This document shows, one piece after another, positions 1 through 8,382 of a stretch of 64,000 nucleotides of DNA. The translations under genes and the position numbers were made by a program. The stretch's first letter is position 1; every line of letters starts with the position of its first letter. Source of the stretch: Streptomyces sp. KL109B (lineage in GTDB: Bacteria > Actinomycetota > Actinomycetes > Streptomycetales > Streptomycetaceae); the NCBI RefSeq assembly GCF_030766935.1, contig NZ_JASERL010000005.1, forward strand, positions 434,001-498,000, in the 5' to 3' direction. A model generated the notes under the pieces. The model was not told the origin of the DNA. It did no database searches and saw only the letters and a list, made by a program, of their open reading frames with translations.

Positions 1-102
1 GACGCGGTGAACCAGTCCGTGGTCATCACGTTCATGCTGCTCTTCGTCACGAACTTCGTGCTGACGGCGGTGTACTTCCAGGCCGTCCCGCAGCGGGGGT
101 AG
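1..102 (+). CDS. YrbE/MlaE-type ABC permease, C-terminal end (partial)
   Basis: Only the last 33 residues are in the window; the gene begins upstream. The visible part is one hydrophobic segment (VVITFMLLFVTNFVLTAVYF) followed by a short polar tail and a TAG stop. This matches the last membrane helix of MlaE/YrbE permeases. In actinobacterial mce operons two YrbE permeases (A and B) precede six mce genes, and this fits the YrbE-A place because a complete permease starts 3 bases after its stop. Product assignment rests mainly on this context. Confidence 0.75.
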   Translation, partial: DAVNQSVVITFMLLFVTNFVLTAVYFQAVPQRG

Positions 103-105
103 CGG

Positions 106-900
106 ATGCGGTGGCTGGAAGGACTCGGCGTACAACTCGTCTTCTACGGGCGGGCGTTGGCGTGGACGCCGCGGACGCTGCGCCGGTACAAGAGGGAGAT
201 TCTGCGGCTGCTCGCCGAGGTGAGTTTCGGGCGGGGAGCGCTCGCCGTGATCGGCGGCACCGTCGGCGTGATCGCGTTCCTGTCGTTCTTCACCGGCACG
301 GAGGTGGGACTTCAGGGGTACGCGGCGCTGCAACAGCTCGGCACCTCGAACTTCGTGGCGTTCCTCTCCGCGTACTTCAACACCCGGGAGATCGCCCCGC
401 TGGTGGCCGGTCTCGCGCTGTCGGCGACGGTCGGCGCCGGGTTCACGGCGCAGCTCGGCGCGATGCGGATCAATGAGGAGACGGACGCGCTTGAGGTCAT
501 GGGCGTCCCGTCGTTGCCGTATCTGGTGACGACGCGGATGATCGCGGGGTTCGTGGCCGTGATTCCGCTGTACGTGATCGGGCTGCTGTCGTCGTATCTC
601 GCCGCGCGGACCATCACCACCTTCTACTACGGGCAGTCGGCGGGCACGTACGACCAGTACTTCCACCAGTATCTGCCGCCGGTCGACGTGCTGTGGTCGT
701 TCGGGAAGGTGCTGGTCTTCGCCGTCGTGATCATCCTGGTGCACTGCTTCTACGGCTACTACGCGCGCGGGGGCCCGGCGGGCGTCGGGGTGGCGGTGGG
801 GCGGGCCGTGCGGACCTCGATCGTGGCGATCAACGTCGTCGACTTCTTTCTGTCCCTTGCCATTTGGGGCGCGACCACGACCGTACGGATCGCGGGGTGA
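106..900 (+). CDS. YrbE/MlaE-type ABC permease (YrbE-B position)
   Basis: A 264-residue integral membrane protein, normal length for MlaE/YrbE permeases. These form the membrane channel of Mce ABC importers, which in actinobacteria move sterols or other lipids across the envelope. The family core is visible at about residues 100-135: AQLGAMRINEETDALEVMG, the cytoplasmic loop that contacts the ATPase (Mkl/MceG, not in this window). Five or so hydrophobic segments are present. The ATG start follows a GGGGG tract. The stop at 898-900 lies 7 bases before the first mce start, so the genes are translationally close. Confidence 0.93.
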   Translation: MRWLEGLGVQLVFYGRALAWTPRTLRRYKREILRLLAEVSFGRGALAVIGGTVGVIAFLSFFTGTEVGLQGYAALQQLGTSNFVAFLSAYFNTREIAPLVAGLALSATVGAGFTAQLGAMRINEETDALEVMGVPSLPYLVTTRMIAGFVAVIPLYVIGLLSSYLAARTITTFYYGQSAGTYDQYFHQYLPPVDVLWSFGKVLVFAVVIILVHCFYGYYARGGPAGVGVAVGRAVRTSIVAINVVDFFLSLAIWGATTTVRIAG

Positions 901-907
901 GCGGCGC

Positions 908-950
908 GTGAGAGCACTCAGCGTGAGAGCACTCAGCATGAGAGCACTCC
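908..950 (+). repeat. Three 15-bp tandem repeats across the mceA start
   Basis: The unit GTGAGAGCACTCAGC occurs at 908-922 and 923-937, and a third copy beginning ATGAGAGCACTCC follows at 938. Each copy starts with a usable start codon in the same frame, so the N-terminus reads as repeated (V/M)RALS/Q. Confidence 0.95.
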
Positions 951-2212
951 AACTGCGCTTGTACGGGCTGGTGTTCATCGTCGTGCTCGGGCTTCTGGTG
1001 GGGCTGTCCGTCGCCGCGTACGAGCAGCGGTTCACGCCCGTTGTACGTATAACCCTGGAGGCGGACTCGATCGGCAACCAGCTCGACGAGCGGGCCGACG
1101 TCAAGCTGCGCGGCGTGCTCGTCGGCGAGGTGCGGTCGGTGCGGGCCGACGGGGCGAAGGCGACGCTCGGGCTCGCGCTGAAGCCGGAGCACGTCGCGGC
1201 GATCCCCGGCGACGTGCACGCGCGGCTGCTGCCGAAGACGCTGTTCGGCGAGAAGTACGTGGACCTGGTCGCCCCCGAGCACGCGAAAGGGCGGTCCATT
1301 CGTGCGGGTGACGTGATCACGCAGGACCGGACGCGGGTCGGCACCGAGGTGCAGCGGCTGCTCGACGATCTCCTGCCGTTGCTGCGGGCCGTGCGGCCCG
1401 CCGAACTCAACGCCACGCTCAGCGCGTTCGCGGGGGCGCTGGAAGGGCGCGGCGACCGGATCGGCGACAACCTCACGCGCGTCGCCGACTACCTGCGCGC
1501 ACTCAACCCGCACCTGCCGGCCCTCAGCGAGGACATCACACGGCTCGCCGACGTCGCCGATGTGTACGGGGACGCGGCGCCCGACCTCCTCGACACCCTG
1601 CGCAACACCGTCACCACGAGCCGCACGCTGGTCGAGAAGCGGGACCGGCTCGCGTCCGCGCTCGCCGCGACGACCGGTGTCGCGGGCACGGCAGAGGGCT
1701 TCCTCGACAGGAACGGCGACCGTCTCATCACCGTGAACCGCGTCGCCCGCCCCACGCTTGATCTGCTCGCCCGCTACGCGCCCGAGTACCCGTGCCTCCT
1801 CGACGGTCTTGTGACGCAGGACAAGCTGTCCCAGAAGGTGTTCGCGGGTGGCCGGATGCACATCACGTTGGAGGTCGTACAGCCCCAGCAGCCGTACCGG
1901 CCGGGCGAGGAGCCGCGCTACGGCGCCCGTACCGGGCCCGACTGCCACGGCCTTCCGCACCCCGAGGTGCCTTCGCCGAGCATCCAGCACGAGGACGGTT
2001 CGAAGCACCGGACGCCCGGACTGCCGATCGAGCTGCCGGGCCTGCCGATCGAGCGGCCCGGCCTGTCCGACGCCTCCGCGACGCGCGCCGAGCAGCACGC
2101 CGTCGGCGCGCTCGTGGCGCCCGTGCTCGACGTACCGGCGGACGAGGTGCCGCCGGTCGCGACGCTGCTGTTCGGGCCGCTCGCGCGCGGAACGGGGGTG
2201 AGCGTCACATGA
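908..2212 (+). CDS. Mce family substrate-binding protein (MceA position)
   Basis: A 434-residue protein with an N-terminal membrane anchor (about residues 12-35) and an MCE domain after it (DERADVKLRGVLVGEVRSV), then a long helical region and a Pro/Leu-rich tail. Mce proteins form hexameric shuttles for hydrophobic substrates in the periplasm-like space. The start is uncertain: GTG 908, GTG 923 and ATG 938 are in frame and lie in three tandem 15-base repeats. GTG 908 is preferred because GGGGTGA (894-900) sits 7 bases upstream. The stop overlaps the next start (ATGA). The tail has a repeated LPGLPIE/RPGL segment near residues 375-395. Confidence 0.9.
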   Translation: MRALSVRALSMRALQLRLYGLVFIVVLGLLVGLSVAAYEQRFTPVVRITLEADSIGNQLDERADVKLRGVLVGEVRSVRADGAKATLGLALKPEHVAAIPGDVHARLLPKTLFGEKYVDLVAPEHAKGRSIRAGDVITQDRTRVGTEVQRLLDDLLPLLRAVRPAELNATLSAFAGALEGRGDRIGDNLTRVADYLRALNPHLPALSEDITRLADVADVYGDAAPDLLDTLRNTVTTSRTLVEKRDRLASALAATTGVAGTAEGFLDRNGDRLITVNRVARPTLDLLARYAPEYPCLLDGLVTQDKLSQKVFAGGRMHITLEVVQPQQPYRPGEEPRYGARTGPDCHGLPHPEVPSPSIQHEDGSKHRTPGLPIELPGLPIERPGLSDASATRAEQHAVGALVAPVLDVPADEVPPVATLLFGPLARGTGVSVT

Positions 2213-3255
2213 GTCCGGGGAAGACCTCCCCCGCCCGCCGGGCCACCGGGCCGCTCGTCAAGTTCGGCCTCTTCGCCTTGGTGACGGTCCTCGCCACGGC
2301 GCTCCTCGCCGCCACCATCGGCAACCTCTCCGGCGACGACGAGGACACGTACCACGCGGTGTTCAGCGATGTGACAGGTCTGGAGGACGGGGACGACGTG
2401 CGGGTGGCCGGGGTGCGGGTCGGCCAGGTCGAGGACATCCGCATCAAGGACAGGACCCTCGCGGAGGTCACCTTCACCGTCACCGCCGACCGCCCGCTGC
2501 TGCGCGGCACGGGCGCCGTCATCCACTACCGGAACCTCGTCGGGCAGCGGTACGTCGCGCTGACCGAGGGCGCGGGCGACCGCACCCGGCTCGCGCCCGA
2601 CGGCACGATCCCGCTGTCCCGCACGCGTCCCGCGCTCGACCTGAACACCCTGCTGAACGGCTTCAAGCCGCTGTTCGCCGCGCTCAGCCCGCGCGACGTC
2701 AACCAGCTCGCCACGGAGATCGTCAGGACGCTCCAGGGGGAGGGCGGCACCGTCGACAGCCTGCTCACGCACACCGCCTCGCTGACCACGACGCTGGCGA
2801 ACCGCGACAAGCTGATCGGCTCGGTGATCGACAACCTGAACACGGTCCTGAAGACCCTCGACGAGCGCGGCGCCCGGTTCGCGGGACTCCTCAAGCAGCT
2901 GCGAAGGGTGGTGTCCGGCCTCGCCGCCGACCGGGGGCCCATCGGGGAGTCGCTCGTCGGCATCGGCGATCTGACCGCGGCCACGTCGGGGCTGCTGAAG
3001 GACGCGCGGCCGCCGCTCAAGGACGACATCGCGGGCCTCGGGCGGCTCGCCGGGACGCTCGACGACAACGACAAGACCGTGGAGGGCGTGCTGCGCAGGC
3101 TGCCGAACAAGCTCAACAAGCTGACGGGGACGGCGAGTTACGGCTCGTGGTTCAACTTCTACCTCTGCGACTTCGACGGCCGGATCGTGCTGCCGAGGAC
3201 GAAGCAGATCCTCACGCCGAAGGTGCACATCGCGAGGGCGAGGTGCGACTCATGA
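2209..3255 (+). CDS. Mce family substrate-binding protein (MceB position)
   Basis: A 348-residue protein starting at the ATG that overlaps the previous stop (ATGA, 2209-2212). There is a basic N-terminus, one membrane segment (about residues 17-35) and then an MCE domain (GLEDGDDVRVAGVRVGQVED, about residues 58-77, continuing to the GQRYVAL strand). A helical region follows and the end contains a Cys (NFYLCDFDGRI), as in many MceB-type proteins. Part of the same lipid-import complex as its neighbours. The start cannot be much earlier, because that would place it inside the preceding coding region. Confidence 0.93.
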   Translation: MSPGKTSPARRATGPLVKFGLFALVTVLATALLAATIGNLSGDDEDTYHAVFSDVTGLEDGDDVRVAGVRVGQVEDIRIKDRTLAEVTFTVTADRPLLRGTGAVIHYRNLVGQRYVALTEGAGDRTRLAPDGTIPLSRTRPALDLNTLLNGFKPLFAALSPRDVNQLATEIVRTLQGEGGTVDSLLTHTASLTTTLANRDKLIGSVIDNLNTVLKTLDERGARFAGLLKQLRRVVSGLAADRGPIGESLVGIGDLTAATSGLLKDARPPLKDDIAGLGRLAGTLDDNDKTVEGVLRRLPNKLNKLTGTASYGSWFNFYLCDFDGRIVLPRTKQILTPKVHIARARCDS

Positions 3256-4307
3256 GACGGCCTGAACGACCGGGATGGCCGGGATGGCCGAGGCGGGGGC
3301 GGCAGGGACGACCGCGAGGTGGCCTGCGTACTCCGTTCCGCGAGCGGAATCCCGTGGTGATCGGGGCCGTCGGCGTCACCGTCATCGGGGTGCTCACGTT
3401 CGCCGCCTTCAACGTGAGCAGCCTGCCGCTGATCGGCGACGGCGACACGTACAGTGCCGCCGTCTCCGAGGCGGGCGGCCTCAAGTCGGGCGACGAGGTA
3501 CGGATCGCGGGCGTGAAGGTCGGGAAGGTCAAGGACGTCGACCTGGACGGCGCGCACGTCCGGGTCACCTTCGCGATCAAGGGGGACCCGCACTTCGGCA
3601 CCCGTACCGGCGCCTCGATCCGCGTCAGGACGATCCTCGGTGCCAAGTACCTCGCCCTGTACCCCAAAGGCCCCGGGCAGCTGGCCCCCGGCAGCGAGAT
3701 CCCGCTGGCGCGGACCACGGCGGCGTACGACGTCGTGGAGGCGTTCAGCGATCTGACGCGCACGACGGAGAAGGTGGACACCCGGCACCTCGCGAAGGCC
3801 CTGAACACCCTGTCCGCCACGTTCGAGGACTCGCCGGACGAGGTGCGCGCGTCGGTCGAGGGCCTGTCGAGGATCTCCCGCACGGTCGCGTCACGCGACA
3901 AGGAGCTGCGTACCCTCCTCGACCACGCGAACGGGGTGACCGGCGTACTCGCCGAGCACACCGACGACTTCACCGCGCTCCTCAAGGACGGCGATCTGCT
4001 GTTCAAGGAGATCACCAAGCGGCGCGAGGCGATCCACGCGCTCCTGAAGACCTCGGCGGCGCTCGGCCAACAGCTGTCGGGGCTCGTCGCCGACAACGAG
4101 AAGGAACTCGGGCCCACGCTCGCCCGGCTGGACGGCGTCGTGCGGATGCTCGAACGCAATCAGTCGAGCCTCGACCGGGGCATCAAGGCGCTCGCCCCGT
4201 TCCTGCGGGTCTTCACCAACACCGTGGGCAACGGCCGCTGGTTCGACGGCTACGTGCAGAACCTGGTGGCCGTCCCGCCGACCGTGCGCAAGGGGGACCC
4301 GTCGTGA
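3252..4307 (+). CDS. Mce family substrate-binding protein (MceC position)
   Basis: A 351-residue protein coupled to its neighbour by an ATGA overlap at 3252-3255. The N-terminus is strongly basic and Trp/Pro/Gly-rich (PGWPGWPRRGRQGR), giving a positive-inside signal before the single membrane helix at about residues 38-56. The MCE domain follows (GGLKSGDEVRIAGVKVGKVK). The rest is predicted helical, with a conserved end around NGRWFDGYVQNL. Third binding protein of the presumed hexamer. Confidence 0.93.
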   Translation: MRRPERPGWPGWPRRGRQGRPRGGLRTPFRERNPVVIGAVGVTVIGVLTFAAFNVSSLPLIGDGDTYSAAVSEAGGLKSGDEVRIAGVKVGKVKDVDLDGAHVRVTFAIKGDPHFGTRTGASIRVRTILGAKYLALYPKGPGQLAPGSEIPLARTTAAYDVVEAFSDLTRTTEKVDTRHLAKALNTLSATFEDSPDEVRASVEGLSRISRTVASRDKELRTLLDHANGVTGVLAEHTDDFTALLKDGDLLFKEITKRREAIHALLKTSAALGQQLSGLVADNEKELGPTLARLDGVVRMLERNQSSLDRGIKALAPFLRVFTNTVGNGRWFDGYVQNLVAVPPTVRKGDPS

Positions 4308-5455
4308 ACCTCAGCCACCGCCACCCGCGCTCCCGCCCGGCCGTGCTCGTCGTCGTACTCGCCCTGGTCGTCGCGCTCGTCTACGTGGTGTGGCCACGGC
4401 CCGAACCCGTGCGCGTCACCGCGTACTTCCCGCGCACGGTGGGCATTCACGAGGGCTCGGACGTGCGCGTGCTCGGCGTCCGCTTCGGGAAGGTCGAGTC
4501 GATCACGCCGCAGGGCGACCGGGTGCGGGTCGACCTCAGCTACGACGCGGGGCGCAAGGTGCCCGCGCGCGCGAAGGCGGCGATCATCAACTCCTCTCTG
4601 GTGAGCGACCGTTACGTCCAGCTGCTTCCGGTCTACCGCGGCGGGCCGGTGATGCGCAGCGGTGCCGTCATCCCAGAGCGGCGCACGGCGGTGCCCGTGG
4701 AGCTCGACCGGGTCTTCGACAGCCTGCACACGACCGCCGAGGCCCTCGGCCCCAAGGGCGCCAACAAGAACGGCGCGCTCTCGCGGCTGCTCGGGGTGAG
4801 CGCGGACAACCTCGAAGGGCAGGGCGAGAACCTGCACCGTACGGTCGCCGACCTGTCGAAGGCGGTCACGACGCTCTCCGACGGGCGCACCGACCTGTTC
4901 GGCACGGTGAAGCACCTTCAGGCGTTCACGGCGGCGCTGGCCGCCGACGACAAGAGCGTACGGGCGTTCAGCTCCGGCCTCGCCGACGTGGCGGGGCAGC
5001 TCGCGGGCGAGCGGCAGGAGCTCGCGGCGACGCTGAAGAACCTCGGCACGGCGCTCGCCGATGTCACCGCCTTCGTGAAGGACAACAAGAAGTCACTCGC
5101 CTCGAACGTCGAGGGTCTCAGCGAGGTGACCAAGGTGCTCGTCTCCCAACGGGCCGCCCTGGAGGAGAGCTTGGACCTCGCCCCCGCCGCCCTGTCGAAC
5201 CTCAACAACACCTACAACCCGACCTCCGGCACCCTCGACACCCGGCTCAACATCGAGCAGTTGCAGGACCCGGCCTCCTTCCTGTGCTCGCTCCTGTCGA
5301 CGACCGGGGAACTCGGCGTCGGCAAGAACCCCGACTGCACGAAGCTGCGCAAGCTGTTCGACGCGCTGCCGAAGCTGCCGGAGCTGCCGCTCGGGTCCTT
5401 GGGCACGGGAACCGTGGACCGCAGCCTCGGCGGGATTCTGGGGGCGGACGGATGA
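4304..5455 (+). CDS. Mce family substrate-binding protein (MceD position)
   Basis: A 383-residue protein starting at GTG 4304, which overlaps the previous stop (GTGA). One membrane helix lies at residues 12-29 (VLVVVLALVVALVYVVW), followed by the MCE domain (GSDVRVLGVRFGKVE) and a long helical part. The C-terminal part carries two Cys residues (FLCSLLS and PDCTKLR) and a Leu/Pro-rich end. The overlaps on both sides suggest that production of the six Mce proteins is kept in step by translational coupling. Confidence 0.92.
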   Translation: MNLSHRHPRSRPAVLVVVLALVVALVYVVWPRPEPVRVTAYFPRTVGIHEGSDVRVLGVRFGKVESITPQGDRVRVDLSYDAGRKVPARAKAAIINSSLVSDRYVQLLPVYRGGPVMRSGAVIPERRTAVPVELDRVFDSLHTTAEALGPKGANKNGALSRLLGVSADNLEGQGENLHRTVADLSKAVTTLSDGRTDLFGTVKHLQAFTAALAADDKSVRAFSSGLADVAGQLAGERQELAATLKNLGTALADVTAFVKDNKKSLASNVEGLSEVTKVLVSQRAALEESLDLAPAALSNLNNTYNPTSGTLDTRLNIEQLQDPASFLCSLLSTTGELGVGKNPDCTKLRKLFDALPKLPELPLGSLGTGTVDRSLGGILGADG

Positions 5456-6627
5456 GCGCCGTACGGACCGGTTCACGGTGGGGGCGGGCCGCTGTGTGGG
5501 GCGCGGCCGGGTCGCTGCTGCTCTCGGGCTGCGGGTTCCACGGCTGGTACGACGTGCCGCTGCCCGGCGGGGCCGCCGACGACGCGAGCGCGTACCGGGT
5601 CACGGTCGAGTTCCGTGACGTTCTCGACCTGGTGCCGCAGTCCGCGGTGAAGGCCAACAACGTCACCGTAGGGGCGGTGGAGCACGTCGAGTTGAAGGGC
5701 TGGCACGCGCGCGTGCGCCTGCGCGTGGCCCACGACGTGAAGCTGCCCGCCAACGCGGTCGCCGAGCTGCGCCAGACCAGTCTGCTCGGCGAGAAGTACG
5801 TGTCCCTGTCCGCCCCGGACGACACCGCACCCGTCGGCCGGCTGCACGACGGCGACCGGATCCCGCTGTCCCGCAGCGGCCGCAACCCGGAGGTCGAGGA
5901 GGTGCTGTCCGCCCTGTCCGCGCTGCTCAGCGGGGGCGGTGTCGCGCAGCTCAAGACGATCACGGTGGAGCTGAACAAGGCCCTGGACGGCCGCGAGAAC
6001 CGGGTCAGATCACTCCTGGAGGAGCTGGATACGTTCATGGGCACGCTGGACGAACAGCGCCACGGCATCGTGCGCGCGCTCCGGGCCGTCGACCGGCTCG
6101 CGGGGCGCCTGGGCAAGGAGCGGAAGACCATCGCGCGGGCCGTGGACACGCTGCCGCCCGCTCTCAAGGTCCTCGCCGACCAGCGCGAGGACCTGACGCG
6201 CATGCTCACCGCCCTGTCGAAGCTCGGCAGCACCGGTACGCGGGTCATCAACGCCTCGCACGACGACACGGTCGCCAACCTCGAACGGCTGCGCCCGATC
6301 CTGGAACAGCTCAACAAGGCGGGCGACGACGTCCCCAACTCCCTTGAGGTGCTGACCACTTACCCGTTCCCTCGGAACGCGACGGCCGCCATCAAGGGCG
6401 ACTTCGTGAACCTCCACCTCACGGCGGACCTCGATCTGGAGGCGCTGTACGGGAATCTGACGAGCGGGGGCGGATCCGAGGGGTCCGGAGGGTCCGGGGA
6501 GCCGGGCGGGTCCGGGGGCTCCGAAGGCGGCCGGGGTGGCGACGGGGACTCCGCGAAACCGGAGTTGCCGAAGCCGCCGAAGCTTCCGGACCTCGGCGGC
6601 CTGCTCCTCCAGGGGGTCCAGCCATGA
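5452..6627 (+). CDS. Mce family lipoprotein (MceE position)
   Basis: A 391-residue protein coupled by ATGA (5452-5455). It has a lipoprotein signal: basic N-terminus, hydrophobic stretch, then LLLSGC with the acylated Cys at residue 27. The fifth Mce protein is the lipoprotein in actinobacterial mce operons, so both position and signal agree. The MCE domain follows (VPQSAVKANNVTVGAVEHVE). The C-terminus, about residues 340-375, is a Gly/Ser/Glu low-complexity linker followed by a Pro-Lys-rich end; such a linker is variable and probably flexible. Confidence 0.93.
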   Translation: MSAVRTGSRWGRAAVWGAAGSLLLSGCGFHGWYDVPLPGGAADDASAYRVTVEFRDVLDLVPQSAVKANNVTVGAVEHVELKGWHARVRLRVAHDVKLPANAVAELRQTSLLGEKYVSLSAPDDTAPVGRLHDGDRIPLSRSGRNPEVEEVLSALSALLSGGGVAQLKTITVELNKALDGRENRVRSLLEELDTFMGTLDEQRHGIVRALRAVDRLAGRLGKERKTIARAVDTLPPALKVLADQREDLTRMLTALSKLGSTGTRVINASHDDTVANLERLRPILEQLNKAGDDVPNSLEVLTTYPFPRNATAAIKGDFVNLHLTADLDLEALYGNLTSGGGSEGSGGSGEPGGSGGSEGGRGGDGDSAKPELPKPPKLPDLGGLLLQGVQP

Positions 6628-7838
6628 TCACTCGTACGGTCAAGGCGCAGCTCATCGCCTTCGCCGCGGTCACCGCGGTCGGCGTCTCGTACGTCGGCGC
6701 CGAGTACACAGGGCTGGTGGACGCGGCGCTCGGCCGCGGCTACACGGCGCGCGCCGAGTTCGCCGACTCCGGCGGCGTCTTCCCCGGCGCCCAGGTGACG
6801 TATCGCGGGGTGCCGGTGGGCAAGGTCGGCGGGCTGCGGCTCAGCGGCGAGGACGGCGTCCAGGTCGCCCTCGACATCGACGACGGCGCGCCGCGCATCC
6901 CGGAGGACACGCTCGCCGTCGTGGCGAACCGTTCGGCGGTCGGCGAGCAGTACGTCGACCTCCAGCCGCGCACGTCCCACGGGCCGTATCTCCTGGACGG
7001 CAGCACCATTCCACGCGCGCGTACGCGCGTGCCGCTGCCCGCGACGGATCTCGTGCTCAGCCTGGACCGGCTCGTGAACTCGGTCGGCAAGGACGATCTG
7101 CGGGTCACCGTCGACGAGTTGGGCAGCGCGTTCGCCGGTACAGGGCCCGATCTCGGGCGCCTCGTCGACTCGGGGGACGCGCTCGTCGACTCGGCGACGG
7201 AGGCGCTGCCGCAGACCGTGTCGCTCATCGAGGACGCGCGCACGGCGCTCGGCACGCAGGCCGAACAGGGCTCGTCCATCAAGTCGTTCGCCCGGGACCT
7301 GTCGCGGCTGAGCGCGCGGTTGAAGTCCAGCGACGGCGATCTGCGCAAGGTGATCGGCGGCCTGCCGCCCGCCGCGCGGCAAGTCGACTCGCTGCTGAGG
7401 TCCCTCGACCCGAAGGTCTCGGTGCTGCTCGCGAACCTGATCAGCGGCGGCCAGGTCGTCCGCGCCCGGCTCCCCGGTGTCGAGCAGGCCCTCGTCACCT
7501 TCCCCGGCCTCACCGCCGGCGGCCAGACCATCGCGCCGGGCGACGGCACGACGCACTTCGGCCTGGCCCTGAACGTCGCCGACCCGCCCGCCTGCACCAA
7601 GGGGTACGAGGGGACGAAGTGGCGCGACCCCGCCGACACCCGCACCCGCGAGGCGAACACGGACGCGCGGTGCGCCCTGCCGCGCGGCAGCAAGACGTCG
7701 GTGCGCGGCGCGCAGAACGCGCCACGCGCGGCGACGAACACGGACGGAGACCCCGTCGGGATCGGCTCGACGGGCGGCCAACAGGCCATGTTCGGAAAGG
7801 AGTCGTGGCAGTGGCTGCTCGTTGGACCCATGACGTGA
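6624..7838 (+). CDS. Mce family substrate-binding protein (MceF position)
   Basis: A 404-residue protein, the sixth and last Mce protein, coupled by an ATGA overlap at 6624. It has an N-terminal membrane helix (about residues 8-27), an MCE domain (PGAQVTYRGVPVGKVGGL) and a helical region. The end is Arg/Thr/Asn-rich with a Cys pair (PPACTKGYE and ARCALP) that could form a disulfide outside the membrane. Its last 28 bases overlap the start of the next gene. Confidence 0.92.
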   Translation: MITRTVKAQLIAFAAVTAVGVSYVGAEYTGLVDAALGRGYTARAEFADSGGVFPGAQVTYRGVPVGKVGGLRLSGEDGVQVALDIDDGAPRIPEDTLAVVANRSAVGEQYVDLQPRTSHGPYLLDGSTIPRARTRVPLPATDLVLSLDRLVNSVGKDDLRVTVDELGSAFAGTGPDLGRLVDSGDALVDSATEALPQTVSLIEDARTALGTQAEQGSSIKSFARDLSRLSARLKSSDGDLRKVIGGLPPAARQVDSLLRSLDPKVSVLLANLISGGQVVRARLPGVEQALVTFPGLTAGGQTIAPGDGTTHFGLALNVADPPACTKGYEGTKWRDPADTRTREANTDARCALPRGSKTSVRGAQNAPRAATNTDGDPVGIGSTGGQQAMFGKESWQWLLVGPMT

Positions 7839-8326
7839 GGCGCCGGCTCACGGGCCGGCCGGCGAAGGCCGTACTCGTCGCGCTGACGGTGCTCGCGGTC
7901 GCGGTCACGACCGCGTTCGGGCTCGGTCTGCACCGTCAGCGCGAGGCGGAGCGGCAGCGCCAGGACATCCTGGCGGCGGCCCGCCAGTCCGCGCTGAACT
8001 TCACGACGCTGGACTACCGGCACTACGAACGGGACAGCGGCAACGTCCTCGACGGTGCCACCGGCGACTTCAAGAAGCAGTTCGCGGCGCAGACCGGGCA
8101 GTTGACCAAACTCGTCGCCGAGAACAAGTCGGTGTCCAAGGGACAGATCCTCGACGCGGGGCTCGTCAGGTCGGCCGCGGACTCCGCCCGCGTCCTGGTC
8201 GTCGCCGACAGCGAGGTGACCAACAAGTCGGTGCCCAAGGGCCAGGCGCGCACCTACCGGCTCCAGCTCGACCTGGTGCGCAGGGACGGCCGCTGGCTGA
8301 CGTCCGACGTCGAGTTCGTCGGCTGA
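7811..8326 (+). CDS. Mce-associated membrane protein
   Basis: A 171-residue protein with one N-terminal membrane helix (about residues 17-37) and an extracytoplasmic domain containing the LDYRHYERD motif, typical of the small proteins encoded after mceF. GTG 7811 is chosen because a perfect AAGGAG (7797-7802) lies 8 bases upstream; GTG 7805 would be too close to it. The gene begins inside mceF. The family is thought to stabilise or help the Mce complex; the exact role is unknown. Confidence 0.85.
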   Translation: MAARWTHDVRRRLTGRPAKAVLVALTVLAVAVTTAFGLGLHRQREAERQRQDILAAARQSALNFTTLDYRHYERDSGNVLDGATGDFKKQFAAQTGQLTKLVAENKSVSKGQILDAGLVRSAADSARVLVVADSEVTNKSVPKGQARTYRLQLDLVRRDGRWLTSDVEFVG

Positions 8327-8330
8327 CCGG

Positions 8331-8361
8331 TGACCACTGACCACTGACCACTGACCACTGA
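8331..8361 (+). repeat. Four 7-bp tandem repeats (CCACTGA)
   Basis: CCACTGA is repeated at 8334-8340, 8341-8347, 8348-8354 and 8355-8361 in the 56-bp gap between the two Mce-associated genes, just before the ribosome binding site of the second. It looks like slippage; length variation could alter translation of the downstream gene. Confidence 0.9.
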
Positions 8362-8382
8362 GGAGCGTGGAGGAGTGTGGGC

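Noticed and set aside
4390..6627. Long Arg-rich open frame antisense or out of frame across mceD/mceE
   Set aside because: It is an alternative frame of real genes; only its last part (mceE from 5452) is coding. High GC makes such frames open by chance.
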